12,533 nucleotides of DNA from an uncultured Nitrospina sp. (lineage in GTDB: Bacteria > Nitrospinota > Nitrospinia > Nitrospinales > VA-1): the NCBI GenBank assembly GCA_950072225.1, contig CATMOP010000020.1, forward strand, positions 1-12,533. Reading direction: 5' to 3'. Each line of letters opens with the position of its first letter. The first letter of the stretch is position 1. This document shows, piece by piece, positions 1 to 8,055 of this stretch. The position numbers and the translations under genes are program-made. The notes under the pieces were generated by a model. That model did no database searches. It saw only the letters and a program-made list of their open reading frames with translations, and was not told the DNA's origin.

Positions 1-414
<414 letters not shown>

Positions 415-470
415 TATTTTTTCCCCACTACTTCAAACTAATTCAATTGTTAATTCCGGATTTTAGATTT

Positions 471-586
<116 letters not shown>

Positions 587-595
587 TTTTTATTC

Positions 596-631
596 AAAAC
601 GCCTCCAGCAAAAGCTGGGGGCGTTTTTTTT
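596..631 (+). terminator. Rho-independent terminator of the rRNA operon
   Basis: An inverted repeat pairs AAAACGCCTCCAGC (596-609) with 614-627 across an AAAA loop (610-613), with one G-U pair. The 3' arm runs into eight consecutive T (624-631). The stem is GC-rich and the U-tract is uninterrupted, so it should end rRNA transcription efficiently. It also implies that the nuo genes downstream need their own promoter. Confidence 0.93.
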
Positions 632-784
632 GTGCTACCCTGCCCTTGTTCCAAATTTTCCTTTTCCCCTCATCCGAGCCCCCCTGGTTTTATGTTTTGA
701 TCCCCACGTCAAAACCGACCTGAATCTCCTTTGAAAAGATGGGTTACAACCCTTGGAATTATTAAGGATATCAACGCTTTTTCA
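632..784. other. Non-coding stretch between rRNA terminator and nuo promoter
   Basis: This is the first part of a 361-bp gene-free region (632-992). The bases are C/T-rich at first and then AT-rich, and no reading frame here looks like a protein. The only local structure I see is a short inverted repeat, GGGTT (741-745) and AACCC (748-752), with a 2-nt centre. No tRNA or other known RNA fold was recognised. Confidence 0.6.
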
Positions 785-813
785 TTGACAAAAACTACCC
801 GCTTGGTTACTAT
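785..813 (+). promoter_or_regulatory. Sigma-70 promoter for the nuo operon
   Basis: A perfect -35 hexamer TTGACA (785-790) is followed after exactly 17 bp by TACTAT (808-813), a five-of-six match to the -10 consensus. It is the best promoter match I see in the window. Transcription would start near 820, leaving a leader of about 170 nt before the nuoA start at 993. It lies downstream of the rRNA terminator and on the same strand as the nuo genes, so it is the probable operon promoter. This is inferred from sequence only. Confidence 0.72.
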
Positions 814-904
814 CGCCCTTCTATTTGACCGAGTTTCACGCCTTGGCTTTTAGTTCATTAACTATTTGTTTTTGGGGGTTTAGGGCGACCTTGGGGAGAG
901 GGTT

Positions 905-943
905 CTGATCGTCTGAAAAAAAATTAATGCATCAGCAGATCAG
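905..943 (+). promoter_or_regulatory. Hairpin in the nuo leader
   Basis: CTGATC (905-910) pairs with GATCAG (938-943), and after a 2x2 internal loop CTGA (913-916) pairs with TCAG (932-935). The apical loop is 15 nt and starts with eight A. There is no T-run after it, so it is not a terminator in the plus direction. It sits 49 nt before the nuoA start, in a leader with no clear Shine-Dalgarno motif, and could influence translation or stability of the operon mRNA. No known riboswitch class is recognised. Confidence 0.4.
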
Positions 944-992
944 TCTCAGCTAATCACATTTATTAAAAACGCCAAATCGTTGCAAAAAGCAT

Positions 993-1349
993 ATGCTTGA
1001 ACAATACATAGGCGCCACCATCATGTTGCTCTTGTGCCTGGGCATTGCCGTTGGTATGGTCGTGTTGACTACTTTTTTGGGGCCCAAAAGGAAGTTCGCC
1101 GACAAAATGGAGCCCTTTGAATGTGGCGAAAGCCAGTTGGTTTCCCCTCACCAGCGTTTCTCCGTTAAGTTTTACCTTGTCGGGGTTTTATTTGTCCTGT
1201 TTGATGTTGAAGCTGTCTTCTTTTTTCCCTGGGCCATTCTGTTCAAGAGATTGGGAATGTATGGCTTTATTGAAATGCTTTTGTTTATTCTCATCCTCGG
1301 CGTTGGCCTTTTATATGTCTGGAAACGCGGAGCCCTAGATTGGGAGTGA
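993..1349 (+). CDS. nuoA: NADH-quinone oxidoreductase subunit A
   Basis: NuoA is a small membrane subunit of complex I at the junction between the membrane arm and the quinone site. The 118-residue product has the usual length and three membrane helices (about residues 7-30, 60-83, 88-110). The diagnostic loop between helices 1 and 2 has PFECG with its conserved cysteine (residues 41-45), followed by QRFSVKFYLV, and the second helix carries the acidic FDVEAVFFFPWA stretch. The C-terminus VWKRGALDWE is typical. The ATG at 993 gives a normal N-terminus, but no Shine-Dalgarno sequence precedes it (upstream bases are GCAAAAAGCAT). It is the first gene of the operon. nuoB, its normal neighbour, does not follow; a 141-bp gap with a palindromic repeat does. 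Confidence 0.96.
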   Translation: MLEQYIGATIMLLLCLGIAVGMVVLTTFLGPKRKFADKMEPFECGESQLVSPHQRFSVKFYLVGVLFVLFDVEAVFFFPWAILFKRLGMYGFIEMLLFILILGVGLLYVWKRGALDWE

Positions 1350-1388
1350 CCCTCTAGCGAGGAAGGTATATAGCAAGGGCTCATCGTA

Positions 1389-1419
1389 ACTCTTCGGGGC
1401 ACGAAGGCTAAGGAAGAGT
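1389..1419. repeat. Inverted repeat in the nuoA-nuoC gap
   Basis: ACTCTTC (1389-1395) and GAAGAGT (1413-1419) form a 7-bp inverted repeat with a 17-nt loop. It lies immediately left of the 15-bp palindrome at 1429-1443, so the whole gap between nuoA and nuoC is rich in potential RNA structure. It may be the flanking part of the same repeat element; I see no second copy of this part in the window. Confidence 0.4.
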
Positions 1420-1424
1420 ATCAC

Positions 1425-1450
1425 GGGTCCAGCGTTACGCTGGCGGGTCC
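1425..1450 (+). repeat. REP-like palindromic repeat, copy 1
   Basis: The core CCAGCGTTACGCTGG (1429-1443) is a perfect 7-bp inverted repeat around one base, flanked on both sides by direct GGGTCC copies (1425-1430 and 1445-1450). The 18-mer at 1427-1444 matches, in reverse complement, the 18-mer at 9583-9600 at 17 of 18 positions; the only difference is the central base. Two near-identical palindromes in intergenic DNA about 8.2 kb apart point to a dispersed REP-type family. It occupies the 141-bp space between nuoA and nuoC where nuoB is usually found. Confidence 0.7.
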
Positions 1451-1490
1451 TGAATGGGGTATCAAGCTGGTATTGTAGGATTGCAAAACA

Positions 1491-1976
1491 ATGTCTGAAA
1501 ACAAAATCATTGAACGCATCAAGGAACAATTCGGTTCCATAGTGATTGACAACCACGACTTTCGCGGTGATCAAACTGTCACCGTGAAAAAAACCTGTGG
1601 CAACGAATTCTTCAAGTTCCTGCGTGACGATCCGGAGCTGGCGTTCAATTTTTTAATGGACATTACAGCAGTCGATTATTTCTCAAAAAAAGATGAACGG
1701 TTTGAGGTGGTTTACCATTTCTATTCCCTCAATCACAACCACCGGTTGCGGGTAAAAATTCCCGTATCGTTAGAAGACTGCATTGCCGACTCGATAACAC
1801 TTTTATGGAAAACAGCAAATTGGTATGAACGCGAAATCTGGGACATGTATGGCATCAAGTTTCGTAACCATCCCAACTTGCGACGAATTCTTCTTTACGA
1901 AGAATTCAAGGGACATCCTTTACGTAAGGATTATCCCATTACTAAACGGCAACCCCTGATCGGGCCGCTGAACTAA
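1491..1976 (+). CDS. nuoC: NADH-quinone oxidoreductase subunit C (30 kDa subunit)
   Basis: NuoC is a hydrophilic subunit of the Q module that packs against NuoD and NuoB. The 161-residue protein is stand-alone, not a NuoCD fusion. The family signature is complete near the C-terminus: WYEREIWDMYGIKF (about residues 111-124), then HPNLRRILL and GHPLRKDYP (about 127-150). The N-terminal alpha/beta part (FNFLMDITAVDYF) is also typical. Translation starts at the ATG at 1491, with a weak AGGA (1477-1480) 10 nt upstream. It follows nuoA after a 141-bp gap and is followed 9 bp later by nuoH, not by nuoD. Its expected partners NuoB and NuoD are not encoded in this window. Confidence 0.96.
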   Translation: MSENKIIERIKEQFGSIVIDNHDFRGDQTVTVKKTCGNEFFKFLRDDPELAFNFLMDITAVDYFSKKDERFEVVYHFYSLNHNHRLRVKIPVSLEDCIADSITLLWKTANWYEREIWDMYGIKFRNHPNLRRILLYEEFKGHPLRKDYPITKRQPLIGPLN

Positions 1977-1985
1977 GGGAAGATC

Positions 1986-3062
1986 ATGTGGGTTGATTTA
2001 ATCATTACGCTGGTTAAAATCTTTTTCATTCTCGGGGTCACCGTTGCCTTTTTTGCTCCCATCCTGACTTGGGTAGAGCGCAAACAGAGCGCGCTCATGC
2101 AGGATCGCATCGGGGCTAACCGTGCCGACATCCTGGGCTTTACGGCGCTAGGCCTTTTCCACATTATCGCCGATGCGTTGAAGATGTTTACCAAGGAAGA
2201 TTTTATACCGGATGGGGCCAACAAGGTTCTTCATACAATTGCCCCGATCATAGCTCTGGTTCCCGCCCTCCTGACTTTTGCGGTCGTACCTTTTGGCGGG
2301 CAATACACGCTCTTCGGTAAAGAAGTCAATCTGGTAATTTCGGATTTGGATGTCGGTCTTCTTTTCGTATTCGCCATTGCGTCTCTGGCGACCTACGGCT
2401 ATGTCATCGCCGGCTGGAGTTCCAACAACAACTGGTCGCTCCTGGGTGCAATGCGGACCGCATCGCAGATGATTTCTTATGAAGTCACTATGGGACTCAC
2501 CATTATCGGCGTATTGATGGTTTATGGAACCATGAGGCTCCCCGAAATCGGTGCCGCACAGGAAGATTTCCTGCGATGGGGATTTTTTCTTCAACCGCTC
2601 GGGTTCATCATGTTTTTTACTGCTTCCATTGCTGAGAACAAACGCATCCCGTTCGATGCCCCAGAGGCGGAGTCGGAACTGGTCGCGGGCTATTTCACCG
2701 AATACAGTGGTATCAAGTTCGGCATGTTTTTCATGGCAGAATTTATCGAAATGGTCACGATCGGCGCGATCATGACTATTTTATTTTTTGGAGCGTGGCA
2801 TATCCCCTTTTTAACGACTGCCACGTTGCTTTCCTGGTTTGATTTTCTCGGCACCACGGGTTCGAACCTGGTTGTAATGTTGATTCATGTAGGTGTATTT
2901 TTTGCCAAGGTAGTTTTGTTTATCTGGATCCCGATGATAGTTCGGTGGACGCTCCCCCGATTTCGTTACGACCAGATCATGAACTTGGGTTGGAAGATTC
3001 TCCTGCCCCTATCCCTGGCAAATATTCTTGTTACCGGACTCGTAATCCTGGCGCTGAATTAA
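1986..3062 (+). CDS. nuoH: NADH-quinone oxidoreductase subunit H
   Basis: NuoH is the membrane subunit that forms the quinone chamber and links the peripheral arm to the proton-pumping subunits. The product has 358 residues, about eight to nine membrane helices and both family signatures: TWVERKQSALMQDRIGANR near residues 28-46 (Glu31 in the first loop), and RIPFDAPEAESELVAGYFTE near 220-239, the acidic loop at the quinone cavity. The Shine-Dalgarno AAGGGA (1975-1980) overlaps the nuoC stop codon and lies 5 nt from the ATG, so translation is probably coupled to nuoC. In the usual order D, E, F and G stand between C and H; here they are absent and the C-H junction is only 9 bp. Confidence 0.97.
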   Translation: MWVDLIITLVKIFFILGVTVAFFAPILTWVERKQSALMQDRIGANRADILGFTALGLFHIIADALKMFTKEDFIPDGANKVLHTIAPIIALVPALLTFAVVPFGGQYTLFGKEVNLVISDLDVGLLFVFAIASLATYGYVIAGWSSNNNWSLLGAMRTASQMISYEVTMGLTIIGVLMVYGTMRLPEIGAAQEDFLRWGFFLQPLGFIMFFTASIAENKRIPFDAPEAESELVAGYFTEYSGIKFGMFFMAEFIEMVTIGAIMTILFFGAWHIPFLTTATLLSWFDFLGTTGSNLVVMLIHVGVFFAKVVLFIWIPMIVRWTLPRFRYDQIMNLGWKILLPLSLANILVTGLVILALN

Positions 3063-3074
3063 AGGAGTGCGCTT

Positions 3075-3644
3075 ATGGCTTATTATGTAAATAGAAATAT
3101 AAAGATGACCTGGTGGGAGAGGTCTTACATCCCTGAAATTTTAAAAGGATTGTTGCTCACCTCCCGACGTTTCTTTTATAACTTGTTTGGATTCCTTCCT
3201 TTTTTCCTGGGCACGGAAAAGGATAGAAGGATCTTCACCGTATATTATCCGGAAGAACAGGTTCAGTATCCCATAGCTTACCGGGGTCGGCCGGTGCTGG
3301 CCCAAAACGAGGACGGGATGCCGGCATGCGTTGCCTGTGGCCTTTGTGAAATTGCCTGCCCGGCTTATTGCATACACATTGAACCCGCTGAGGATAGTGG
3401 GAAACAAAACCAATATGAACGATGGCCTGAGGTGTTCACTATTGATTACGCCATTTGTATTTTTTGCGGAAACTGTGAAGAGGCCTGCCCCGAAGAAGCC
3501 ATCTTCATGAGTGACGATTGCGAAATATCCATGCTGGATCGAAAGAAAATGCTTTATACCAAGGAACAACTTTTAGTTCCGGTTGCCGATTTGCAAAAAC
3601 GCATTGAATTCACCCGTAACATGTACGCGAAATGGAACTACTGA
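3075..3644 (+). CDS. nuoI: NADH-quinone oxidoreductase subunit I (two 4Fe-4S ferredoxin-like subunit)
   Basis: NuoI carries clusters N6a and N6b, which pass electrons to NuoB cluster N2 next to the quinone site. The 189-residue protein has two complete CxxCxxCxxxCP motifs: Cys85, 88, 91, 95 followed by Pro96, and Cys128, 131, 134, 138 followed by Pro139. The N-terminal segment (residues ~15-50) is amphipathic and would lie on the membrane, as is usual. A strong Shine-Dalgarno AAAGGAG (3061-3067) sits 7 nt before the ATG. The 3' end overlaps nuoJ by 13 nt. All cluster ligands are intact although the gene for its electron acceptor, NuoB, is missing from the operon. Confidence 0.97.
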   Translation: MAYYVNRNIKMTWWERSYIPEILKGLLLTSRRFFYNLFGFLPFFLGTEKDRRIFTVYYPEEQVQYPIAYRGRPVLAQNEDGMPACVACGLCEIACPAYCIHIEPAEDSGKQNQYERWPEVFTIDYAICIFCGNCEEACPEEAIFMSDDCEISMLDRKKMLYTKEQLLVPVADLQKRIEFTRNMYAKWNY

Positions 3645-4141
3645 TCTTTTACCCGCTAGCCGGATTTTGCGTGGCGCTGGCCCTGGGCGTTATCTTTAAC
3701 AAAAGCCCAGTGGGTTCGGCCATTTCATTGATTGGTATGATGCTGGGTCTGGCGGGCATCTTCGTCTTGCAACAGGCCCATTTCATCGCCATTTTGCAGA
3801 TCATCATTTATGCTGGGGCCATTATGGTTCTGTTCATGTTCGTGATCATGCTGCTGAACTTGAAGCAAGGCGAAAACGAGGGCTGGGCCTCCAGGGAAAA
3901 AAATTTACTGCTCTCGGTATTGACCGGGTTCCTGGCCATAGGAATTTTATACAAGATTTGGCAGGTCTTGTTTTCGGTGGATATGGATACGCCCGCCTCC
4001 CTTCCCGATAGTTTCGGGACGGTAGCGGTTATTGGTGAAACCCTGTTTACGGATTTTGTGCTCCCTTTTGAAGTGGCATCGATTCTTTTACTTACGGCAA
4101 TGGTCGGGGCAGTGGTCCTGGCTAAAACTAAACTGGACTGA
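3632..4141 (+). CDS. nuoJ: NADH-quinone oxidoreductase subunit J
   Basis: NuoJ is a five-helix membrane subunit between NuoH and NuoK in the E-channel/proton path. The 169-residue product shows the conserved third helix, LQIIIYAGAIMVLFMFVIML (about residues 55-74), including the tyrosine and glycine of the pi-bulge. Further helices are predicted around 3-20, 26-46, 86-108 and 140-163. The ATG at 3632 lies inside the end of nuoI (13-nt overlap), implying coupled translation, and the stop is 2 nt before the nuoK start. Length and composition are ordinary for the family. Confidence 0.95.
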   Translation: MELLIFYPLAGFCVALALGVIFNKSPVGSAISLIGMMLGLAGIFVLQQAHFIAILQIIIYAGAIMVLFMFVIMLLNLKQGENEGWASREKNLLLSVLTGFLAIGILYKIWQVLFSVDMDTPASLPDSFGTVAVIGETLFTDFVLPFEVASILLLTAMVGAVVLAKTKLD

Positions 4142-4143
4142 AT

Positions 4144-4458
4144 ATGCTCGAAAATTCTGTTCCCTTATCACACTACCTGATGTTGAGCGCGACCCTGTTC
4201 GTGATTGGAGTCGCAGGCGTCTTGATACGCCGAAACGTTATCGTTGTATTTATGTCCATTGAAATCATGCTGAACGCCGTAAACATTTCGCTGATCGCGT
4301 TTGACAATTATATGAACCTCTCGAACGGGCAGATTTTTAGTTTTATGGTGATGTGTGTCGCCGCCGCCGAAGTTTCGGTTGGACTGGCTATTATCATCGC
4401 CTTGCATCGGAATAAACCGAGCGTCAATCTGGACGATTTTAACCTGTTAAAATGGTAA
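4144..4458 (+). CDS. nuoK: NADH-quinone oxidoreductase subunit K
   Basis: NuoK is a small membrane subunit related to MrpC with three helices; it provides two acidic residues to the proton path. The 104-residue product has both: Glu40 in the MSIEIMLNAVN motif and Glu76 in VAAAEVSVGLAI, matching E. coli Glu36 and Glu72. The ATG follows the nuoJ stop after 2 nt, and nuoL begins 7 nt after the nuoK stop. The polar C-terminal tail is short and ordinary. Confidence 0.96.
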   Translation: MLENSVPLSHYLMLSATLFVIGVAGVLIRRNVIVVFMSIEIMLNAVNISLIAFDNYMNLSNGQIFSFMVMCVAAAEVSVGLAIIIALHRNKPSVNLDDFNLLKW

Positions 4459-4465
4459 CAACAGT

Positions 4466-6433
4466 ATGCTGCTAAAATTAACCTGCCTGATCCCCCTTTT
4501 TCCGTTGATCGGATCTATCATCAACGGTTTTTTTGGTTTGAAAATCGGCAAAAAAGCAGTGGGGTTTATAGCCTGCGGCAGTATGACCCTGTCTTTTCTT
4601 ACCTCCGTTCTGGTCTATGTCGGTTACCTCATGTTGCCGGAAGGGCAACACGTGTATGAACAGGTTGTCTGGACCTGGTTCGGGGCCAGTGATTTTAACG
4701 TAGATTTCGGTTTTCAGGTTGATCCGCTCACTCTGGTTATGATATTTGTCGTTACCGGTATCGGTTTAATCATCCATGTTTATGCCGTGGGCTACATGCA
4801 GGAAGAGTTCAGCTACTACCGGTTCTTCGCCTATTTCAACCTGTTTGTCAGTGCCATGCTCCTTCTTGTTATGGGCAACAATTTCCTGCTCATGTTTATC
4901 GGTTGGGAAGGCGTGGGCTTATGTTCCTATTTTCTCATCGGCTATTATTTCGAAAAGAAATCGGCATGCGATGCCGGCACCAAAGCATTCATCGTCAACC
5001 GTGTGGGTGATTTCGCCTTCCTGCTGGCGGTCATGTACATATTCAATATTTTTGGCACCATCGATTTCACCGAGGTGATGCACGCCGCTCCAGAAAAACT
5101 GATCTATGCCGGAGAGGCCGTGACCATCATCACCATGTTGCTGTTTGTCGGCGCGACAGGTAAATCGGCACAGATCCCGCTCTATACCTGGCTCCCGGAT
5201 GCCATGGAAGGGCCCACACCGGTCAGCGCCCTGATCCACGCGGCCACGATGGTCACGGCAGGGGTTTATATGCTCGTCCGGTGCAGCGTGTTGTTCAACC
5301 TTTCGCCCATGACAATGACCGTTGTTGCATTTATCGGTGGAGGAACTGCGATCATGGCGGCTACCATTGGCATGACGCAGTTTGATATCAAGCGTGTTCT
5401 AGCCTATTCCACGGTCAGCCAGATCGGCTACATGTTCATGGCCTGCGGTGTGGGCGCTTATACTGCCGCAATCTTTCATCTCGTAACCCACGCTTTTTTT
5501 AAAGCTTGTCTTTTTCTCGGGTCCGGTAGTGTCATTCACGGTATCCATGGCGAGCAGGATATGCGCAAGATGGGCGGACTCAAAAAACATATGCCCATCA
5601 CCTACTGGACGTTTTTGATTTCAGCTCTGACAATCGCTGGAATACCACCGTTAGCAGGGTTCTTCAGTAAAGACGAAGTGCTGTATCACTCTTTAATGGA
5701 CGGAAACATTATTTTCTGGGGAATGGGGATATCCGCCGCCCTGTTGACTGCGTTTTACATGTTTCGGCTGGTATTCATGACTTTCCATGGAGAATCCCGG
5801 GTAGACCCTTCTGTCCACCCGCACGAATCTCCAAAAATGATGACCATGCCGCTGGTGGTTCTGGCCGGCCTCGCCACCGTTGGAGGAATGCTGGGCCTCC
5901 CGTTCTTGCACGGATGGCATATTCTGCATAATTGGTTGGAACCGGTTCTTCATTTCGATCTCGCAAACGCGCTACAACATTCTGAACATATGCTCCATGA
6001 GGCGGGGCGCCATGCACCTTCCTGGGCGCATCTGCTGGAACCGAAGGAGCACAACGGCTGGATTGAATTCGCATTGATGGTGTTCTCCACCGTCGTCGCC
6101 ATTACCGGAGTGGTTGGCGCCTATATTTTCTATATCAAGCGGCCTGATCTGCCTGAAAAGTTTACCCAGGGACAATGGGGACTCGACATGGTACAGAACA
6201 AATATTATGTGGACGAACTTTATGATGACGTGTTTGTGAAACCTACAGTAGAAGGTTCCAACCTACTTTGGAAAGAATGCGATGCCAAGGCCATCGATGG
6301 TGCCGTGAACGGGGCAGCCAAAACTATCGGCTGGTTCAGTCGCCAAGCTCAGACGTTGCAGTCTGGTTTTGTCCGCAACTATGCCTTATTTATTGTTGTC
6401 GGTTTTATCAGTCTTTTGCTGGCGATGTTTTAA
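4466..6433 (+). CDS. nuoL: NADH-quinone oxidoreductase subunit L (antiporter-like proton pump)
   Basis: NuoL is the distal antiporter-like subunit of complex I, with a long lateral helix running along the membrane arm. The product has 655 residues, normal for the family. Key pump residues are in place: Glu148 in GWEGVGLCSYFLIGY, Lys233 in ATGKSAQIPLYTWLPDAMEG, and the DIKRVLAYSTVSQIGY segment. A hydrophilic stretch at about 485-530, between late helices, carries roughly nine histidines; the lateral helix and a last membrane helix (about 640-655) follow. No good Shine-Dalgarno precedes the ATG, which is 7 nt after the nuoK stop. The stop codon is directly followed by the nuoM ATG. Confidence 0.97.
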   Translation: MLLKLTCLIPLFPLIGSIINGFFGLKIGKKAVGFIACGSMTLSFLTSVLVYVGYLMLPEGQHVYEQVVWTWFGASDFNVDFGFQVDPLTLVMIFVVTGIGLIIHVYAVGYMQEEFSYYRFFAYFNLFVSAMLLLVMGNNFLLMFIGWEGVGLCSYFLIGYYFEKKSACDAGTKAFIVNRVGDFAFLLAVMYIFNIFGTIDFTEVMHAAPEKLIYAGEAVTIITMLLFVGATGKSAQIPLYTWLPDAMEGPTPVSALIHAATMVTAGVYMLVRCSVLFNLSPMTMTVVAFIGGGTAIMAATIGMTQFDIKRVLAYSTVSQIGYMFMACGVGAYTAAIFHLVTHAFFKACLFLGSGSVIHGIHGEQDMRKMGGLKKHMPITYWTFLISALTIAGIPPLAGFFSKDEVLYHSLMDGNIIFWGMGISAALLTAFYMFRLVFMTFHGESRVDPSVHPHESPKMMTMPLVVLAGLATVGGMLGLPFLHGWHILHNWLEPVLHFDLANALQHSEHMLHEAGRHAPSWAHLLEPKEHNGWIEFALMVFSTVVAITGVVGAYIFYIKRPDLPEKFTQGQWGLDMVQNKYYVDELYDDVFVKPTVEGSNLLWKECDAKAIDGAVNGAAKTIGWFSRQAQTLQSGFVRNYALFIVVGFISLLLAMF

Positions 6434-8053
6434 ATGTTTTTAACTCTTATCACATTCCTGCCTTTAATCGGGGCGCTGTTTCTGGTTTTCATGCCAAAAG
6501 AAAGTGTAGCAGCGATCAAGCAGACCGCGCTCGCTGTCGCTGTGGCGGACTTCCTGCTCTCGATATTTTTGTGGACGAATTTCGACAACACCTCCCATAA
6601 AATGCAGTTTGAGTTGAATGTTCCCTGGATCGAAGCCTGGGGCATCAACTTCCACGTAGGTCTGGATGGTATTTCACTCTTACTTTATGTGATGACCACC
6701 TTCCTGACCATGATCTGCGTTATTGCCTCATGGGATGTCAAAATACATGTCCGCGAATACATGATAGCCATGCTGACTCTTTCAACCGGCATGCTGGGGG
6801 TTTTTATCGCCCTGGACCTTTTCATGTTTTATGTTTTCTGGGAGTTCCAGCTAATTCCCATGTATATCATTATCGGCGTCTGGGGGGGCCCGCGCCGGGT
6901 TTATGCGTCCATCAAGTTTTTCTTATTCACCGCCGTGGGCTCCTTGCTCATGCTGGTGGCCATCCTCTGGATTTATTTACATATTCAGGAAACGACCGGA
7001 GTGGCAACAGCGGACATCTTATATATTACCGAACATTTGAGCGCACCTCTCGGTACACAGAAATGGTTGTGGATGGCCTTTTTTCTGGCTTTTGCTATCA
7101 AGGTACCCATGTTTCCTTTCCACACCTGGTTGCCAGACGCTCACGTTGAAGCGCCCACCGCAGGGTCCGTCATTCTGGCAGGTGTCCTGTTGAAAATGGG
7201 TACTTATGGGTTCCTGCGTTTTAACTTGCCCTTCTTTCCCCAGGCTTCTTACGAATTTGTTCCTATGATAGCCTGGCTGTCAATCATCGGGATTATATAC
7301 GGGGCACTGGTATCAATGGTGCAGGTAGACTTGAAGAAACTGGTTGCCTATTCCAGCGTCAGCCACCTCGGGTTTGTGATGCTGGGAATTTTTGCGCTGA
7401 ATCCTTATGGAATCCAGGGCGCATTGATCCAGAACATCAATCACGGCATCAGCACTGGCGCCCTCTTCCTTTTGGTGGGTATCATCTATGATCGACGCCA
7501 TACGAGGTTGATCTCGGAGTTTGGCGGGCTGGCTAAAATCATGCCGAAGTACGCCATTTGTTTCATGATCGTCGCCTTGTCTTCGATCGGGCTACCGGGT
7601 ATGAACGGATTTGTTGGGGAATTCCTGATACTACTGGGAGTATTCCAGGTTAATGGCCTCTGGGCGGCTTGCGCCACCTCCGGTGTCATTCTCGCCGCCT
7701 GTTACATTCTCTGGATGTTCCAGCGCGTCATGTTCCTGGAGGTGAAAAATCCGAAAAACATGAATTTGAAAGACATGAATGTTCGGGAAATGTTTACCGT
7801 AGTTCCCCTGATCATCCTGATTTTCTGGATCGGTTTGTATCCCAAACCGTTCATGGATACGTTTGACGCATCGGTCACACACTTGGTCTCCAAAGTAAAC
7901 CCGGACAATTTCCGGCCCAAACAGGAGCACCACGATAACGATCACAACGACAAACAAAATGAAAAACATGGAGAACATGCTCGGCTCATTACCCCGACGG
8001 AAATGGCAAGCTTGAACCATACGCTCCAAATGCCAGCTTTAATTAAGGAATAA
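6434..8053 (+). CDS. nuoM: NADH-quinone oxidoreductase subunit M (antiporter-like proton pump)
   Basis: NuoM is the middle antiporter-like proton pump of the membrane arm. The 539-residue product has about 14 helices and the expected charged residues: Glu137 in FWEFQLIPMYIIIGVWGG and Lys223 in AIKVPMFPFHTWLPDAHVEAP, plus LLKMGTYGFLRF and VDLKKLVAYSSVSHLGFV. It is somewhat longer than the usual ~500 residues because of a hydrophilic C-terminal extension. Residues 495-517 of this tail are rich in His, Asp, Asn, Lys and Glu (about six His in 23 residues). The ATG begins on the base after the nuoL stop, suggesting coupled translation. nuoN starts 2 nt after its stop. Confidence 0.97.
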   Translation: MFLTLITFLPLIGALFLVFMPKESVAAIKQTALAVAVADFLLSIFLWTNFDNTSHKMQFELNVPWIEAWGINFHVGLDGISLLLYVMTTFLTMICVIASWDVKIHVREYMIAMLTLSTGMLGVFIALDLFMFYVFWEFQLIPMYIIIGVWGGPRRVYASIKFFLFTAVGSLLMLVAILWIYLHIQETTGVATADILYITEHLSAPLGTQKWLWMAFFLAFAIKVPMFPFHTWLPDAHVEAPTAGSVILAGVLLKMGTYGFLRFNLPFFPQASYEFVPMIAWLSIIGIIYGALVSMVQVDLKKLVAYSSVSHLGFVMLGIFALNPYGIQGALIQNINHGISTGALFLLVGIIYDRRHTRLISEFGGLAKIMPKYAICFMIVALSSIGLPGMNGFVGEFLILLGVFQVNGLWAACATSGVILAACYILWMFQRVMFLEVKNPKNMNLKDMNVREMFTVVPLIILIFWIGLYPKPFMDTFDASVTHLVSKVNPDNFRPKQEHHDNDHNDKQNEKHGEHARLITPTEMASLNHTLQMPALIKE

Positions 8054-8055
8054 AC

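Noticed and set aside
825..856. Second promoter starting with TTGACC at 825
   Set aside because: No acceptable -10 hexamer at 16-18 bp; the upstream TTGACA-TACTAT pair is much better.
1350..1490. Remnant of a nuoB pseudogene
   Set aside because: No recognisable NuoB peptide (such as its tandem-Cys motif) is visible in any frame of the 141 bp; the space is repeat sequence.
1335..1574. Minus-strand 79-codon frame across the nuoA-nuoC gap as a possible missing gene
   Set aside because: It overlaps the repeat and the nuoC 5' end, lacks NuoB cysteine motifs, and looks like translated repeat DNA.
5775..6074. Long minus-strand frames inside nuoL (and similar ones in nuoH, nuoM, nuoN)
   Set aside because: They are antisense shadows of strongly conserved complex I genes, without Shine-Dalgarno support or plausible protein character.
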